Positions 35,118 through 47,783 of a DNA stretch of 64,000 bases are shown here, piece by piece; within the stretch, counting starts at the first letter, position 1, and each line of letters starts with the position of its first letter. The notes below the pieces were generated by a model. That model worked only from the letters and a program-made list of their open reading frames with translations, was not told where the DNA came from and ran no database searches. Position numbers and translations under genes: made by a program. This DNA is from Pseudopyrenochaeta lycopersici (lineage: Eukaryota > Ascomycota > Dothideomycetes > Pleosporales > Pseudopyrenochaetaceae): assembly GCA_003313425.1 (NCBI GenBank), contig NHZP01000001.1, positions 1,488,001 through 1,552,000 on the forward strand, read 5' to 3'.

Positions 35118-36242
35118 ATATACCACATGGAGCATCCACTGGGCGAGGGCAAGAAAGAGGCGTTTGCAATTTCAAGCATGAGATACCACGAGTGATGAGC
35201 GATGGGGACGACAAAATATGGCGGATCTATTAGACACGATAACTGGGCGTAGGGTGCATGGGAATTTGCAAATACATTGCTTCATGAATGGGCCTCTACT
35301 TTTCCCTTTGTGAACTGTGCAAGCTATTTTCTCTCTTAGAAAAAAGATTCCGTCGTTGCGTATTTAGAAGTTCGAGTACCTTTCTGACTGGCAACGAGAC
35401 TGCAATCGGCTCAGAAACAGATGTGGCTGGGCGGTTCAGAGTTGACGATCACATCTACTCAAGGAAGCTGTTGCCCGTAGCTCCTGACTAGACTGTTTTC
35501 TTTCGACGGATGTACTGGAGCAGTTCCCTCGCTTTACTTCCGCCATCCGAGATCGACTCCACCTTCTTCACTCTCTTGCAGTGGGATGATGGAGCTGGTG
35601 TGTGGGTGAATTGCGATTGAAAAGTCTTTTCCTTGAGGTGATTGTGACCACGAAGGCTAGGTAGTATCAGGTGTATGTGGTGTAGTATTTTAGAGGCACA
35701 AAAAGTGTTAAAAGGTTGCTCAGGCAATCCGCTCACTGTCCCAGCATCTTACTCGCTGGCAATGGACTATTCTATCTATGCCAAAATATATCAACTAATT
35801 CGATGATAAGAATGAGAAATTGATATATTTTCCTGTCCATGATGGCGGCTGTTTCGGGGTATTCCAGTTATCTCGCTTCCGTCTAATCATTGTGGAAAGC
35901 TCGTTCAGCAAGCGATGCATGCATGCTTGAAAGCAACATATTGCCACTCAATGACAAATTTTAACAAAGGCAGAATTATCTGGTATTCTGTTGTCAACTC
36001 AAACACGATTATGCTGCAGCAACGATGTTCACAGTTCCCATCGGCAGTTAGCTACGATTAATCACGAACCCCACATTGACCCCGCACTACGTGATGACAG
36101 AGAATTTACATTAGCCACCCACCCCTCCATCTTGATTGACTCATTGTAAGACCTCTCAAGCTACTTCTTGATTTGTATTTCAGTTAAATAGATAGATGAT
36201 ATACATTATAATTGTCGGTTTCTTCATCAAAATCCCACAACC
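35118..36242. other. intergenic
   Basis: No gene is convincingly supported. A minus-strand frame at 35488-35736 ends in a basic peptide (SDGGSKARELLQYIRRKK) but lacks an ATG and family resemblance. Confidence 0.5.
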
Positions 36243-36329
36243 GTCTCCTTAGCTCAATTGGGAGAGCGCCAGACTGAAGTCTTCGGTCATTAAATCTGGA
36301 GGTATCGTGTTCGATCCACGAAGGGGACA
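36243..36329 (+). tRNA. tRNA-Phe (GAA), with intron
   Basis: Cloverleaf read by eye. Acceptor stem GTCTCCT pairs with AGGGGAC with one G-T pair; the D-arm is AGCTCAATTGGGAGAGC; the T-arm has the TTCGATC loop; the discriminator is A at 36329. The anticodon stem is CCAGA/TCTGG with loop CT-GAA-GA; anticodon GAA is at 36276-36278. A 14-nt intron (36280-36293) sits after position 37, the canonical site of eukaryotic tRNA introns. CCA is not encoded, as expected in a nucleus. Confidence 0.95.
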
Positions 36330-36364
36330 ACATCGTGCCTGGGCTTGCTCAGGACTATTCGAAC

Positions 36365-36376
36365 TTTTTTTTTTTT
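36365..36376 (+). terminator. T12 run, likely RNA polymerase III terminator
   Basis: The first run of four or more T residues after the tRNA-Phe gene, 36 nt past its 3' end, is twelve T long. A T run on the coding strand is the standard Pol III stop. Confidence 0.75.
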
Positions 36377-36990
36377 GATTTTTTGTCAGCTCATTGGTAA
36401 CATTGCTTCCGCTCTTCATTGTGAGATTGATGCTCCCATGGAATGTAACCTTTTTGTTTGTATGTCCTCGCACACTGTGGAATGTGCTCTGGTGATGCTA
36501 TGCATGTTAGATTTGGATATTTTTCTATGGTTTCGTTACGGGATTGGAACACGATGAAGGTTGCAGCATGCTTTGTATATCAATCTCGAATTATCATTAT
36601 CTTTCACTTGCAAGCTCCACTCTAGCATTGAATATGCCACAGGAAGAATGTTTGCAGGTATGTTGTTCTGAATATGGTTTCATATTGGGAATCGAAGCCG
36701 TGGTAAGACTTCAGAAGTATTTCACAGGCTTCTACATTGACGATAAAAGCGTTGCATACACTATTATATTTTCCTGTATTATAGGCCATGTGAATCCTAC
36801 GTCGAGCTACTACGGCTGTGCTTAAGTCGACGGAAACAACCCATCATCTAGATAGCTTAGAATTGGAATATTGTTGTCATAGATGTCGATGCTACCTTGG
36901 CTTTCGACATACAACTGGTAGGTCTTCCTGCGGCTGGATTGTAGGTGGGCGTATGGTCTCCGAAAGGAACTGTCTAAGCCTCCGTTTTTA
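36377..36990. other. intergenic
   Basis: Between the tRNA terminator and the 3' end of the RING-like gene. Nothing is supported. Confidence 0.6.
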
Positions 36991-37839
36991 TCATATTGCC
37001 AGCCGTCCAATTCCCGTCCAGCCAACCCATACCCCGCCGATTTCTTTTGCGATGTCTTCTGCAGTCTTGCCATCTGCATCTCTCAGGCTCCTGATGTCCA
37101 CCTTATCCTCTGTCAACCCCCTCATGATCCCCAGGCTCTCTGCTTCTTGGAACACCTCAGCCGGGAACTCTAGCAAATCCAAATTACTCGCCAGCAGGAG
37201 TAATAGCCAAGCAACCTCCCGACTTTGCGCTTGCACTGCAGCATGAAGACCTGACTGCATCTCGCCAATCGGGTCTTGATATCTCAGCATTTTATCGATG
37301 CCAACTTCCTTGCCAGGTTGATCGTCATCACCCATCTCCTCATCGCCATCGTCGTCTTCATCCACCTCATCGTTTTGCAGCATGTCGATGATGGCTTTGT
37401 AGTCACCTTCGCGGCAGAATTCAAGGAAGGCGCGCGATTTGCGGTCCTCGGGGTAAGCTTTAAGATACGATTCCTCAGTAAGGAGGGGAAGAATGTCGAG
37501 GTCAGTTTGTAGGCCTCCTTCATTGCTGAGGTTACAAAGAACTTGTTGCGCGCCGCTCGGTGCAGTCGATGCGATGTCCTTTCCACAATTAGGACAGGAG
37601 GTGATTTCGTAGGCTTCAAGAAGGCAATCCCTGCGATACATTAGAGAAACGATAAGATTCAAATTTTTTGCTCACCAGTGGAAGTGACATCCGCATGTTA
37701 GCTGGACGTCATCTGGCACAGTCTCTGGAGCTGCTGCGGGTGCTTTGCCAGATGATGAGGTAGCTCCTTCATATTGTTCTTCCTCCTCAGGCTCGATCTC
37801 AACCTCAAGGGGCTTGTTGCAGGCGACACAGAGAGACAT
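36991..37839 (-). CDS. RING-like zinc-binding protein with ankyrin-like region
   Basis: Exons 37676-37839 and 36991-37630 with a 45-bp intron; 267 residues. The N terminus has CVAC, then after an acidic linker CGCHFHW, and after the splice DCLLEAYEITSCPNCGKDI. Together this is a cross-brace-like arrangement of Cys and His resembling a RING finger, interrupted by the intron inside the Trp codon. The middle contains FLEFCREGDYKAIIDMLQN, an acidic DEDDDGDEEMGDDD stretch and GLHAAVQAQSREVAWLLLL, ankyrin-like helices. A ubiquitin-ligase-type role is possible but unproven. Annotated as a conserved hypothetical. Confidence 0.8.
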
Positions 37840-40800
37840 ATTAGTCAAATCCTAAGATATATGAAAAAGCGAAGATGATGGCAGAATGTTTGGTGGGGTC
37901 ATGGTGGGGGTTCAACTTTTTTGTGCCAAGGCGGGTAGGGCTGAACATCTTCACGCGTCTCGCGCGCCTCTAATTAACTTGCATCCACTTGCAGGGGTAC
38001 AACAATTGTGGCTGAACACCATGCCCTTCTCATATACTTTTTGTACACCCACGCGGTGGTATGATTTTGAAAAGAGTGCATTATCAAACTCCTACTAATT
38101 CTGCATCTAAGTCCGGATTTGAACCAGAAAGTTACAAAGGTCTCGGTGACGCCCTCGATTGTTTCTGTTTGCGGCAACTCTTCGCGCCTTAGCTGTCAGC
38201 CGTGTCCAGCAATGCAAAACGGAATAAGCTCAAATCTCGGACCCTTGGCAAGATGCAGCTTTCGCGAAAGCTTAATGTCCCATGCTTCTATGCTAAAGAG
38301 GATTCAAAAGAGAGGAAAACAAAGTTTCTCCGTTGGATTGCCGGATGAGCAGGGCGCCACGGGCTTGGTATCGCAAGTGTGAACAGCGATTGCAGCAGCC
38401 TTTTAACCTTTCGAGAACGCCGTGCTATACAAAGCACCCCCATGTATTGCATTAAATAGTGCTGTTCAAGAGTCGTGAATGTATTTATCCAATCCCCCTC
38501 TACGCAAAACCTGCACGAGTTTACTCCTACATCAAAGAAGAAACTTCACCCAGTCAGCGAAGCTTGAATCTCAGATATACGCAGAACCATAACGTTAGCC
38601 GCTTTACGATATTTATGTTTTGGTCGCCTAGCATGCTAGTATTATGGATACCACGCGCTACTCAGCCTCCCGTTCGGTTCCAACATTAATAGCTCCTTAC
38701 ATTGCCCTATGCACAACAAGCAAAAGCTTACCCGACTATGGTATGACACATGCGTCACTGTTGTGCGGGGTATGCAAATTTTTGCAATGCAGTGTAACCA
38801 TGCGAGGCTGGCCAAAAAAATTGAGCCACTTATATCACTTTTAAAATCCGCTGCATCTGGGCAATTATTCAGCACCACGCAGCTAAGTTACTTGCTTCTT
38901 TGCTAAGATAAAAGCTTGACCATATACCCTAAGCAAACATGACATCGACATCCGGTCAGACGCCTATCCCCAGTACTTTTATGGGTATCGAGACAATTTG
39001 GCTTTATGCCCACCTTAGCTTTACACGATGTGGTGCGCCTTGTACTCTTCTTCATCATTCCTATCTATGCAAAAGTCTGTATCTTACCCTCAATGTCGTC
39101 TGCATTTGGGCATATTTACATTGCCGGTAGTACTGGTGTATGTCTTGTTCATTTCAGCAGAGGTACTATAAAACTTCACATCAGGTTGGGGACGTAATGT
39201 ATGGATTATTGATGTCTAGCTTTCCAAGTTGGAGTAAATCTCTCCCGTTGATAGCTTGGTTTGTTCCTGAGATCGAAGGATGGCAAGGGGTACTTGTTCA
39301 CTGGGCGTTTGTGACGAGACAGTTAACCTATCTTTTGCCAGAGTGTTATGGCGGTGACATCGAGGTGAGCCATCATTAGTTTCCTAGAATCAATATTTCC
39401 ATCGGTTTTCTGAACTATACAGGCACTTATCGCAGAGTATAAGTACGCTTATCCTCATTTCGACTTGTATAGTAGCCTTATCTCTGGGCTGATTGTCTAC
39501 CATGCCTTTTGGCCAAGAGGATATCCGTGGTTTAAAGTTCTCATGATTTGGAAGATAATCGGCTCTTTCGTCGAGTTCATATACCTGGCACTCCTGAACT
39601 ATACGAAAGTTTTGCTGATTATATCTTTGAAGGGCGGAGAAGTGACTGACGGTGGATCAGCTGTCTACGTAGGTGCGGAAAGACCTTCCGAGAGGATTCG
39701 TGGCCGTATAAAGACATGTTCAAAAGAAAGCATACATTCAAGGAATTGCTGCTCTGGCATTCAACTGGTAGTATACGGCCATGACCCTGAGCATAATCAT
39801 GGTGAACCGTCGGGTTGGCTTACAATTTCAGCCTCGACCAGGTTTCCAAATATGAAGAGTTGAAAATAAAGATCATAGAACTTAAAAAACAATGACTTAA
39901 TCAAGTACTCTGGCTTTCGGCGCTCGTCTTCCTAGCGCTCTGATCGGACGGTTGAAGATTGAAGTACCTACTGGAGTGGCGACCCAATGAAATCAACGAT
40001 ACCATTAGCCTCATGGCGAATTACGTCTTCTCACGATATATGGAGAGTCCTACGGCTCCTTAGGCCTCTTAGGTTGTACGGTAGTAATAGGCTTACTGGT
40101 GGTGCTTAGCGGGTATTGTAGGTTCTTGGATGTTAAAACACACCTATCACAAAACAGATGATGAAGGGTTAATGCGAACGTAATGTTCATTTGCCCAGAA
40201 CCTGCGGCATTAAGAATCTTATCATAATATTTTACTAAAAAAGTACTAACCCCTGGGCTACATGCATATGGTTGATTGCTTTGATATTCAAGTAACTCTA
40301 CTTTGTTCCGCTACAGCTGGGCGCACGTTACTTCGTGGCTGGGGAAGAGAAAACATAGCTTCATCAGCGTTATCGATAGAGTTCGAAATGAACAAGACTA
40401 AAGATAGGCAAATTTCATAGGCCAGAAGCACAGATTCCATATCTTGTATACTCTGCTTGTTTCGTATTTCAGTGCCCATCGAAGGCGTTCTCCAGATGGC
40501 CCTACTGGAACCGATGCGCAGAGCAAGTGGCTTGTTCCAGTCATATTCCCATCCTTTAATGGGCACAAACAGTTGATCTCTTACTTTCTTAGCCATCACT
40601 TATGTACGATTATATAGATGCCAGCATCTAATCCAAAACATGTACATACAACAAAAGTGTTCGGAGGGACAAAACTCAAATACACATCCAGCGGAATAGG
40701 TGGCAGAAAATACCATTCGACGTTTGCAAACAATCCTACGCGATAATTGATAAAGACTTTCTTGTGTCAACCCCCTAAACCAAGAATCACACCATCACCT

Positions 40801-40889
40801 CTACGAAGGCTCTCAACAGCTATCATCCTCCGCCATGTAGTTCTAGGCCTGCACAACACCACAATCTTGCCTAGCCAGAGGATTCTGTC
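37840..40889. other. gene-poor stretch
   Basis: 3 kb, A+T-rich by eye, with many short ORFs. Only the two-exon candidate at 39140-39863 and a 102-residue minus ORF at 40288-40596 look even weakly protein-like. No transposon features recognised. Confidence 0.55.
39140..39863 (+). CDS. doubtful membrane-protein gene or remnant
   Basis: An ATG-started ORF (39140-39364) can be joined through a 58-bp GTGAGC...TATACAG intron to an ORF at 39423-39863, giving 221 residues in phase. The joined middle reads GGDIE then ALIAEYKYAYPHFDLY, a natural-looking junction, followed by hydrophobic stretches (SSLISGLIVYHAF and VLMIWKIIGSFVEFIYLALL). The last about 75 residues look out-of-frame, as if a further intron or a lesion has been missed. 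Family not recognised. It could be a decayed gene near the P450. Confidence 0.33.
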
Positions 40890-42658
40890 TCAATTTACAG
40901 GGACCAAAGTAACAAGCAACGGCTTTTTCTGCCACAGAAGGTGCATTTGTTGATCAAGCCACTCATCAGTTTCATCCAGCAATTTCAGGTCAAAGTGGAA
41001 TAAGACGCTTGCAAGGATCAATCGCATCTCATGGTATGCCAGGCTATTCTCCTGTCAGCATCGTGTCATATAGATACGTTTGTTGCACTTACTTCTTCCC
41101 TAAACAATTTCGTGGACCATACGAGAAAGGGTTGAACGCATCCATTCGGTCAGATGAGTACTTATCTTCGCTCTCAGGGAGAAAACGTTCGGGTGCAAAG
41201 GTCTCTGGGTTCGTCCAGTTCATTGGCGAGCGGAAGGAAGCGTACATGGGGCATTGGATGATTGTCTTCGGTTTATTAGATTAGCAAAATGTTCCAGTGA
41301 ACGCGGAGCTTCGGACCAGTACTTACTCCACCAGCTACCCATCGGCCACAGACCATTGCACCATCCTCTGGCGTCTTTCTTGGAAGTCCAGCCGGTACAG
41401 GTGGATATAGACGTAAGCCTTCCTCGAGGCAGGCATTCAGAAATGTCAATTGTGACAACTTTGTCATCGTTATGTCATCCAAAGAAGAAAACGCATTTCG
41501 AACTTCTTCGGCCAGCCGATTCAGCTTGTCTGGATTCCTCAACAGAAGGTAGGTCAAGCCAGAGAGCGACGTTGCGGTGGTTTCTGTGCCTGCCAACATG
41601 AATGTGACACCGTTATTGTGCAACTCAGTAGGCTCCAGGCCTCTCCCTTCGTCATATTTCGTGATAAGGGTCCAGATATCTGGTCGATGGGTCTTACGTG
41701 CCATTCGCTCGTTGACACGGTCTTTTGTAAACGCAATGTGCGTTTCCCGCTTCTTTTGGACCTCAGCTGGAACTAAAGTCTCGAGCAGCAACGCTATACC
41801 AGGCCAAGATCGACACACATGCATGATAGAGATGAACTTGGCAAACGAAAAGGTCGCTTTGACCCAGGGACTGTAAGTTGAGGAAGCCAGCTGCCCAAGA
41901 GATTCACCAAATGTCAAATCAGCCATGATCTGAAATAGAAACAAAAATGTCAGTGCAAGTTGCATGCAAAGATATAAGTGGATGATACTCACGTCAAATG
42001 TGGTGAAGTTGTACCACTCAACCATATCCGCAGCACCCTTCGCGGAGACTTCTTTTAGTCTTTCAATAAGAAGTGCCACATAACCTTGCAAAAACTGCTC
42101 TTGCTCTCTCAAAGCTTTGTCACTAAACGCATGACTAACAAGCTTTCTTTGACGACCGTGGCTAATGTTGTCGGCTCGGATAATTCCTGCCGGGTCGCCG
42201 TACGGGTCTTTTCCGTAAAACTCGGTATGTTTTACAAACGATGTTGCGCGATGACCATAAATATCTTTCCTGGATGTAGAATAACACATTAATAGGCTTT
42301 CTTACCCGCGGACCTCGCGTGATGTGACGTACCACACTTTGGGATCGATGATAGAAAGCTCGTTTGGCGAATACCGTACGACGGGACCGTATTTCTCGTG
42401 AAGGCCTTGGAGCCATTTGTGAGAGTACCCCTGAAGCAACTTCCGCTGAGAGGTGATCGCAGTGGCTCGCGCGAGTAAGGGTCCTGGAAATGTTCGAAGT
42501 GGATGGAAGAAAAGGTTATAGAAGACCTTTAAGATAAAGTATCCGACCTAGAAGATGAGTCTCTGGTCGCACAAGCAATGATAAGCAAAACCTACAAGCA
42601 ACAATGGAAGGAAGATAATAGCCGAAAAGGCTTTGCTGTTCGAGATTAGCATCATCAT
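40890..42658 (-). CDS. cytochrome P450 monooxygenase
   Basis: Microsomal P450 of 494 residues, assembled from six exons: 42596-42658, 42333-42547, 41993-42269, 41327-41929, 41093-41265, 40890-41043; introns 48-63 bp; every phase agrees. There is an N-terminal membrane anchor (FSAIIFLPLLLVGYFILKVFY) followed by FFHPLRTFPGP. The I-helix is AGTETT at 298-303; the K-helix ExxR is EGLR at 355-358; the PERF region is APERFLP; the haem loop FSYGPRNCLG is at 433-442 with ligand Cys440. Overall resemblance is to the CYP58/CYP65-type clan that includes trichothecene and other secondary-metabolite hydroxylases, but substrate cannot be predicted. It starts at a run of three ATGs; the first is taken. No backbone enzyme (PKS, NRPS, terpene synthase) is in the window. 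Confidence 0.95.
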
Positions 42659-45600
42659 TGGAGTTGGAGGTCGTAAGTGGCAGCAATCAGTCTGCCTCAA
42701 ACCTGAGGATTTGGACCTTTTGTATGTCTCCAGAATGTTTAAATAGATTATCACACTTACTAGAATCCGGAAAGCCACCTAGCTCACATTCAAGGCTGTC
42801 ATGATTACGCCTCGGCCGAGTTCCCAATACTACCATATTTCTTAAGAGGGGTTGTTGTGATCCAAAGCTCTCACTAATCCCTCATGTTGTGGGGTGGAGT
42901 AGCAGTTGCCTAGCGAGACTAATGGGTGGAACCAAGTTGATATGCAGCAGGACACTGCATACAATTTACCGGGGGGGCGGGTATAACTTACGGAGGGTGA
43001 ATGCAATCCTCGGAGGGTCGTGAGTCCAATAATTGTTTGCAAGGAACGCTGATCATGCCTATTTCACCGTAGTGTTCCCGATGGACGGACTGCCAATTTA
43101 TTAAACGACATGCTTGTTCACACCTCCACTCGTGGATTTCACGTCACGGTTTGGGTGTCGTATGAAGGAGTACGCATTGCCGACTTCCACTTCAACCTTG
43201 TAGATAAAGTCGAAGCCGGGTGGGGCCGACAACCGACGAACAATAACCTATCGATGGCACCAATTATCAACTGAGCTGAGCCGAGTTCGTCTCCATCGTT
43301 AACTTGACACCTTCACAATACCACAGAGGGGTAAGAGACGTCACCGATGTCCCCATTACCCTGGTCGTATATAAACCGACGATGAATCTGAAGAGTAGAA
43401 GCGTTTATTGAAACTGCTCTTCGGCTTTAGAACGCGTTGAAGAGGTCGCTAGGAGTCGGTGCAAAGTTCCCAGCTTGAATGTGTCTTCGTCTTGGTGTCT
43501 TATGACATTCACGAAAATCTAGCTGTGATCGTGGTGTGGTGAGGTGTATTCATCGACGCAGGGCGCAAAGCATAATGCGAGCAGACATTCAATAGAATAT
43601 CTGAACAGTGATACATGCTTGTCACAATAATATGGTGCATTGCGTTATGGTGAAGCTTCTCGAAAACCAACTTGGCTTTGAGGCTGTTTTGCTTCATTTT
43701 CAAGAGGCCAGAATATTGGTTGGGCATTGTTTCTTGTGGCGCGATGACGGGCCTCATACACTCCGTTCATCAATGCTTGCCCTCTCGATTCAACTTTCCA
43801 CAATTGCACAAGGCTACGTAATCAGGATCGTCGACACCTCGGCCGAGCTCAGCATACCCTGGCTCAGACTTCGCCTATCGCTGAGCGGCCCGCGGTCTTT
43901 CCATGGCGCTTCGTGACGACAATCACATTTATGCAAGGCTAATTATATTACTCCACATGCACACGTAGGTTCGGGCTGGTAAGTCGGCGTTTCGGCATTC
44001 CGACATAGAGTTGCTGTAGCTGCTAGCCAATACGAGATATATATCTCCACTTTACACAAGCCGTCCATCACATTTGCAACTTGCCTAACAACGAAGTGCC
44101 CGAAATATCATGTATATCCTTTTACATCATATTTAATTCGAGAAAAATAGATCTGCGGAATCGTAGTCTTTCTTATGCAGCATGTGGTTGGGGTATGAAA
44201 GTCAAGCCCGTGCCTATCAGGAGTGGCATCAATATGCGGAGCATAGCGCCATTGAACCGAGCATAGCCCTTGAACACAATTGTCAGCAGATTTCAATTAT
44301 GATCATCAACATAGCACTGGCATTACCGTGCACGATGCTTTACCTTGCCTCCATTTTCAGATACTCACATTCGCGAAATAGGACCCTTCACATTCGGTTT
44401 GAAGACATTTCACTCAGGCTAATTGCGATTTAATTCGGAATTTCGATCTAATTCCGTAAAGAATGACATGACCACTGCCATATCTCAGTGTCTTTCAAGT
44501 GCCGAGTTCAACATGACAAACTTCAGAGATCATACCTACAGCGTGATGGTATCATACACAGTGGATACGAACAAAGAATTTATCGTCGACTTCAGAAACT
44601 ACTGATCATCAGCTGTTTGAAATAGGTGAGAGGCGGTGAACTAGTTCGAGAAGGAAATTCAGACAACACGAACGGAGACCCAAATATCACGTGGTCTCCA
44701 GCTTGTGCAGCCAAAGTACAATGGCACCGTTATTGGTGAGATTAATACAGTGTACAGTTCTCGCCAGCATTTTTCACCTTTCTACAAGCCACAAGTCGAC
44801 TATGGGATTATTCGTGCCAGGATTCTTCCATGGTATGAATTGTCCCTGGGACAGAAGCAATCCATCAAACACTGGGAGGTGTCAGAAAACGATTCACCCC
44901 AACGCAATATGTGGGGCAATTTTGTCTGTTGCCAGCATTTCGTGCGTCTGGTGAGCATTCTAAGTTGTGGTGGTGCAGGGGTTTTGTCTTTCGCATGTTT
45001 CAGCCACAGAACGTTTTTGGGCCTTTGTGCCTCAGGTGTGTCTCAACAGCGCAACCACGTTCCAAGAATGAATATTTGCCACAGTTAGCATTCCCCTCTA
45101 ATAAGAGGGCTCTAGAACCGCTAACGCATAAGATTTCAACCCCCACGCGCTCTCCACCCTGAGCGGATGCCACAGGTCCGAAAAGTTGATTACGCCTTTT
45201 TTACCCATTGTCATGCTGCTCAAGCCGGATTCGTTCAAAAAAACTGAGATTGGGTTGTTTCCTTGGTATAGAAAGCAGGCGTTCCGTGCCGAGATGTTGA
45301 GAAATACCGTGTATCAGTACGTATTCAGCAACGTCAGACCGCCCAGAACGGCGTGGCATACCCGTGGCAATCATATCTCGAACCACTGCACATGCATGAC
45401 CAATCACGGCAAATGCGAAAAGCCGCAGAATGTCGTCATCCCAATCAAGCCGTTCAAGGCATCACAGCTGTGTCCGGGTCCTAAGGCTCCGGGAGTGTTC
45501 ATGTTCCGATGTGTATGTCTGCATAGAAATGTTCTACCCCCCTTTGAACAAGGAACTTCAGGCTGATTCCGTTTCCTCATCATTCTTTTTGTGTTCTATT

Positions 45601-45691
45601 ATTTTCTTTCTTGAGCACTCTGGGAGTAGCTGCCAGCTGGTCTGCGTTTGTACCACACACTCGTTTAGCTTATTGTCTTTTCGTCTTTATA
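42659..45691. other. gene-poor stretch
   Basis: 3 kb upstream of the P450 and before the four-span protein gene. Short ORFs only; a TATATAAA lies at about 43369-43376 without a recognisable gene after it. No RNA gene or repeat identified. Confidence 0.55.
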
Positions 45692-46722
45692 ATGGGTCGC
45701 AGCAAAACCGTGTTGATTGGTTTGAGGGCGTTGGTTGTTATTTTTGGTTTGGGAATGGTAGGGTTGGGCGCGTGGTGTAAGTATATTTCAGTGGAACTAA
45801 ACAAGGAAGAATGCCTGCATGGCTGATTGTATATCGCAGCTAAGGTCATCGTACATGACATTGAAATCCGCGGCAACAGAATCCTCGATACAATTCCGCT
45901 GGAGTCTGAATCCAAGGACCAGTATTGGCGAGACTATTTCACTACTGTTCTCAATGGCGTAACTCGGATATGGATATCCATCGCCGCGGTGCGTTTATAA
46001 CACTGCCCAAAGGTTCCCTTGCTCATACTCGATAGTCATCTTTCGTCTCACTCGCTAGTATCCTCTTAATACTTGCGACAATGCTAGATCGCATGCGCAT
46101 GTCCTCAACCGTCCTGATTCCAATCGAATGTCTCTCAATGTGCGCCATGGTGGTGGCGTTTGCAACGTCGCTTAGCTTTGCATTAAGTCTCAACACCTTC
46201 AGCGAGAATCGTCTTGACACTCTTAATTCACCAGAGCTAGAGAGCTTTGCTATGCTTATGCCCCTTAGTAAAGGCTACGTACTCGCTGCCGGTATCGGAT
46301 GGTTCCTCGTCCTAGTCGCATGCATTGTAGCAACGGCTGATGCATGTAAACGCGCACGAGCGAAGGAAAGCTGCTCTTTTGAGCCAACAGCATCAGCGCT
46401 CGGAATGGCACATGGGTATCAAGCTGTCATACCGAACACACCGCGCGATAGGGTACCAACGATGTATGATCCACGCAGGCCACTCCGCACTGAACCTGAA
46501 TCGCCAAAAGCAGATGAGGAGAAGGGCTTTGCGAAAGAAGGTAGTCAAATGGGTCGCAGAGATTCGGGTTTTAGTGGGGTTGAAAGGGCATCAGTTGATA
46601 TCGGGAAAGAGATCACTGGGCCCCTGAGTCTGGAAAAGCCGCAGACGGTTTTACAGATGCGGCCGTCAAGACCTTGGAGCGAGGTACCGAAGACGAGAGA
46701 AGGCCATGTGCATGCTATGTAA
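45692..46722 (+). CDS. four-span membrane protein, fungal, unknown function
   Basis: Exons 45692-45776, 45840-45988, 46036-46722; introns 63 and 47 bp; 306 residues. Four hydrophobic spans are seen: VLIGLRALVVIFGLGMVGLGAW near the N terminus; WISIAASSFVSLASILLILAT; LSMCAMVVAFATSLSFAL; and VLAAGIGWFLVLVACIVATA. A polar loop of about 35 residues lies between spans 1 and 2. The C-terminal about 120 residues are cytosolic-type, basic and Ser/Pro-rich. The layout is tetraspan/MARVEL-like (SUR7-like size), but no diagnostic motif was recognised, so it is left as a conserved hypothetical. Confidence 0.78.
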
Positions 46723-47098
46723 GATTCAGCAGCGTCATCACTCTATGCCACATCGTCAGCAGGTAGATGCTCGTATCGATCAAGATATGTGGAGCAATTA
46801 AACCATGACCTGCAAGACCTGGTTTGGTCTTGATCAAAGGAGCAAGTCTCTTACCTGTGAGATCAGCCTGATACACACATGCCCTTACCATGATGATTTG
46901 TAGCCAACACTTAATTGCGCCACATTGAGATTGGTAACAACGTCCAATATAAGGTACCCAAAACAAACACGTGATTTGGATCTTAGCGTGTTTTTCCGCG
47001 TGGCGCTCACCTCGCGTCAACGTCATCACGACGAATTGCGAACTACACTTTCCACTTTTGTAGCCCATATACTCATTCTACACCAATCCTGACCGAAA
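46723..47098. other. intergenic, SUB1 promoter
   Basis: 376 bp without a gene; it contains the promoter and leader of the SUB1-type gene. Confidence 0.6.
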
Positions 47099-47783
47099 AT
47101 GGCAGGTTTCAAGCGTGGGGGCTTTCGAGGTGGCAGTGGCGGTACATTCAAGAAGGGCTTCACAAAGAAGCGTTCCTCACCCGATGAGGACAACGGGGAG
47201 CGAGCAGGCAAGAAAGCGAAAGGCGATGATGAATGTGAAGAAGAGGAATTAACACCGATTATCCCGAAACTGGAGACAGATGGCGATGGCAACCAATATA
47301 TTGGTGTGAGTACGATCATCATACAACGTTGATGAACGATTCAGCTGAGAAGATGAATAGCTCAATGCAAGCGGCAAGCGGCGCGTCACGGTTAGCGACT
47401 ATAACAAAAGCACTCTTATTAGCATACGAGAATACTGGATCAATGATGGAGGGGAGTTGAAGCCTGGAAAGGCAAGTGCTCTATTTAGGAACCACACGGG
47501 AGACATACGCTAACTTCATGACTTTACTTTGTAGAAGGTATATTTTCCTTTTATTTCACAGCCTGTGAAACCACTAGGAGCTAAAATAAGAATATAGGGC
47601 ATTTCGCTGACTATTGACCAATACAATGCGTTCCTCGCCGCAGCACCGCTGATTGAATCTGCACTTGCGCAGAAGGATATACAAGTGGTGAGGCCAAACT
47701 ATGATGCGGATCTGAGTACGAAGGCGGAGACACAAAAGGAAGACGCTCAGGAAGACGCTCAGGACGACGAAGAGGATGACTGA
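47099..47783 (+). CDS. SUB1: transcriptional coactivator SUB1/PC4
   Basis: Single-stranded-DNA-binding coactivator of RNA polymerase II. Proposed exons: 47099-47305, 47361-47471, 47535-47537, 47598-47783; 168 residues. The basic Gly-rich N terminus (MAGFKRGGFRGGSGG) and acidic linker precede the PC4 fold: RRVTVSDYNKSTLISIREYW, NDGGELKPGKKGISLTIDQYNAF. The tail is acidic with a tandem 12-bp repeat giving EDAQEDAQ. The donor after KPGK is AAAG/GCAAGT, a GC-AG intron; a 3-nt exon (AAG) then gives the second Lys of the conserved GKKGISL, followed by a GTATAT...ATAG intron. If the micro-exon is skipped, the protein is one Lys shorter but in frame. Confidence 0.92.

Noticed and set aside
44691..45162. 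Overlapping plus-strand ORFs
   Set aside because: Frames alternate without splice logic and no motif was recognised.
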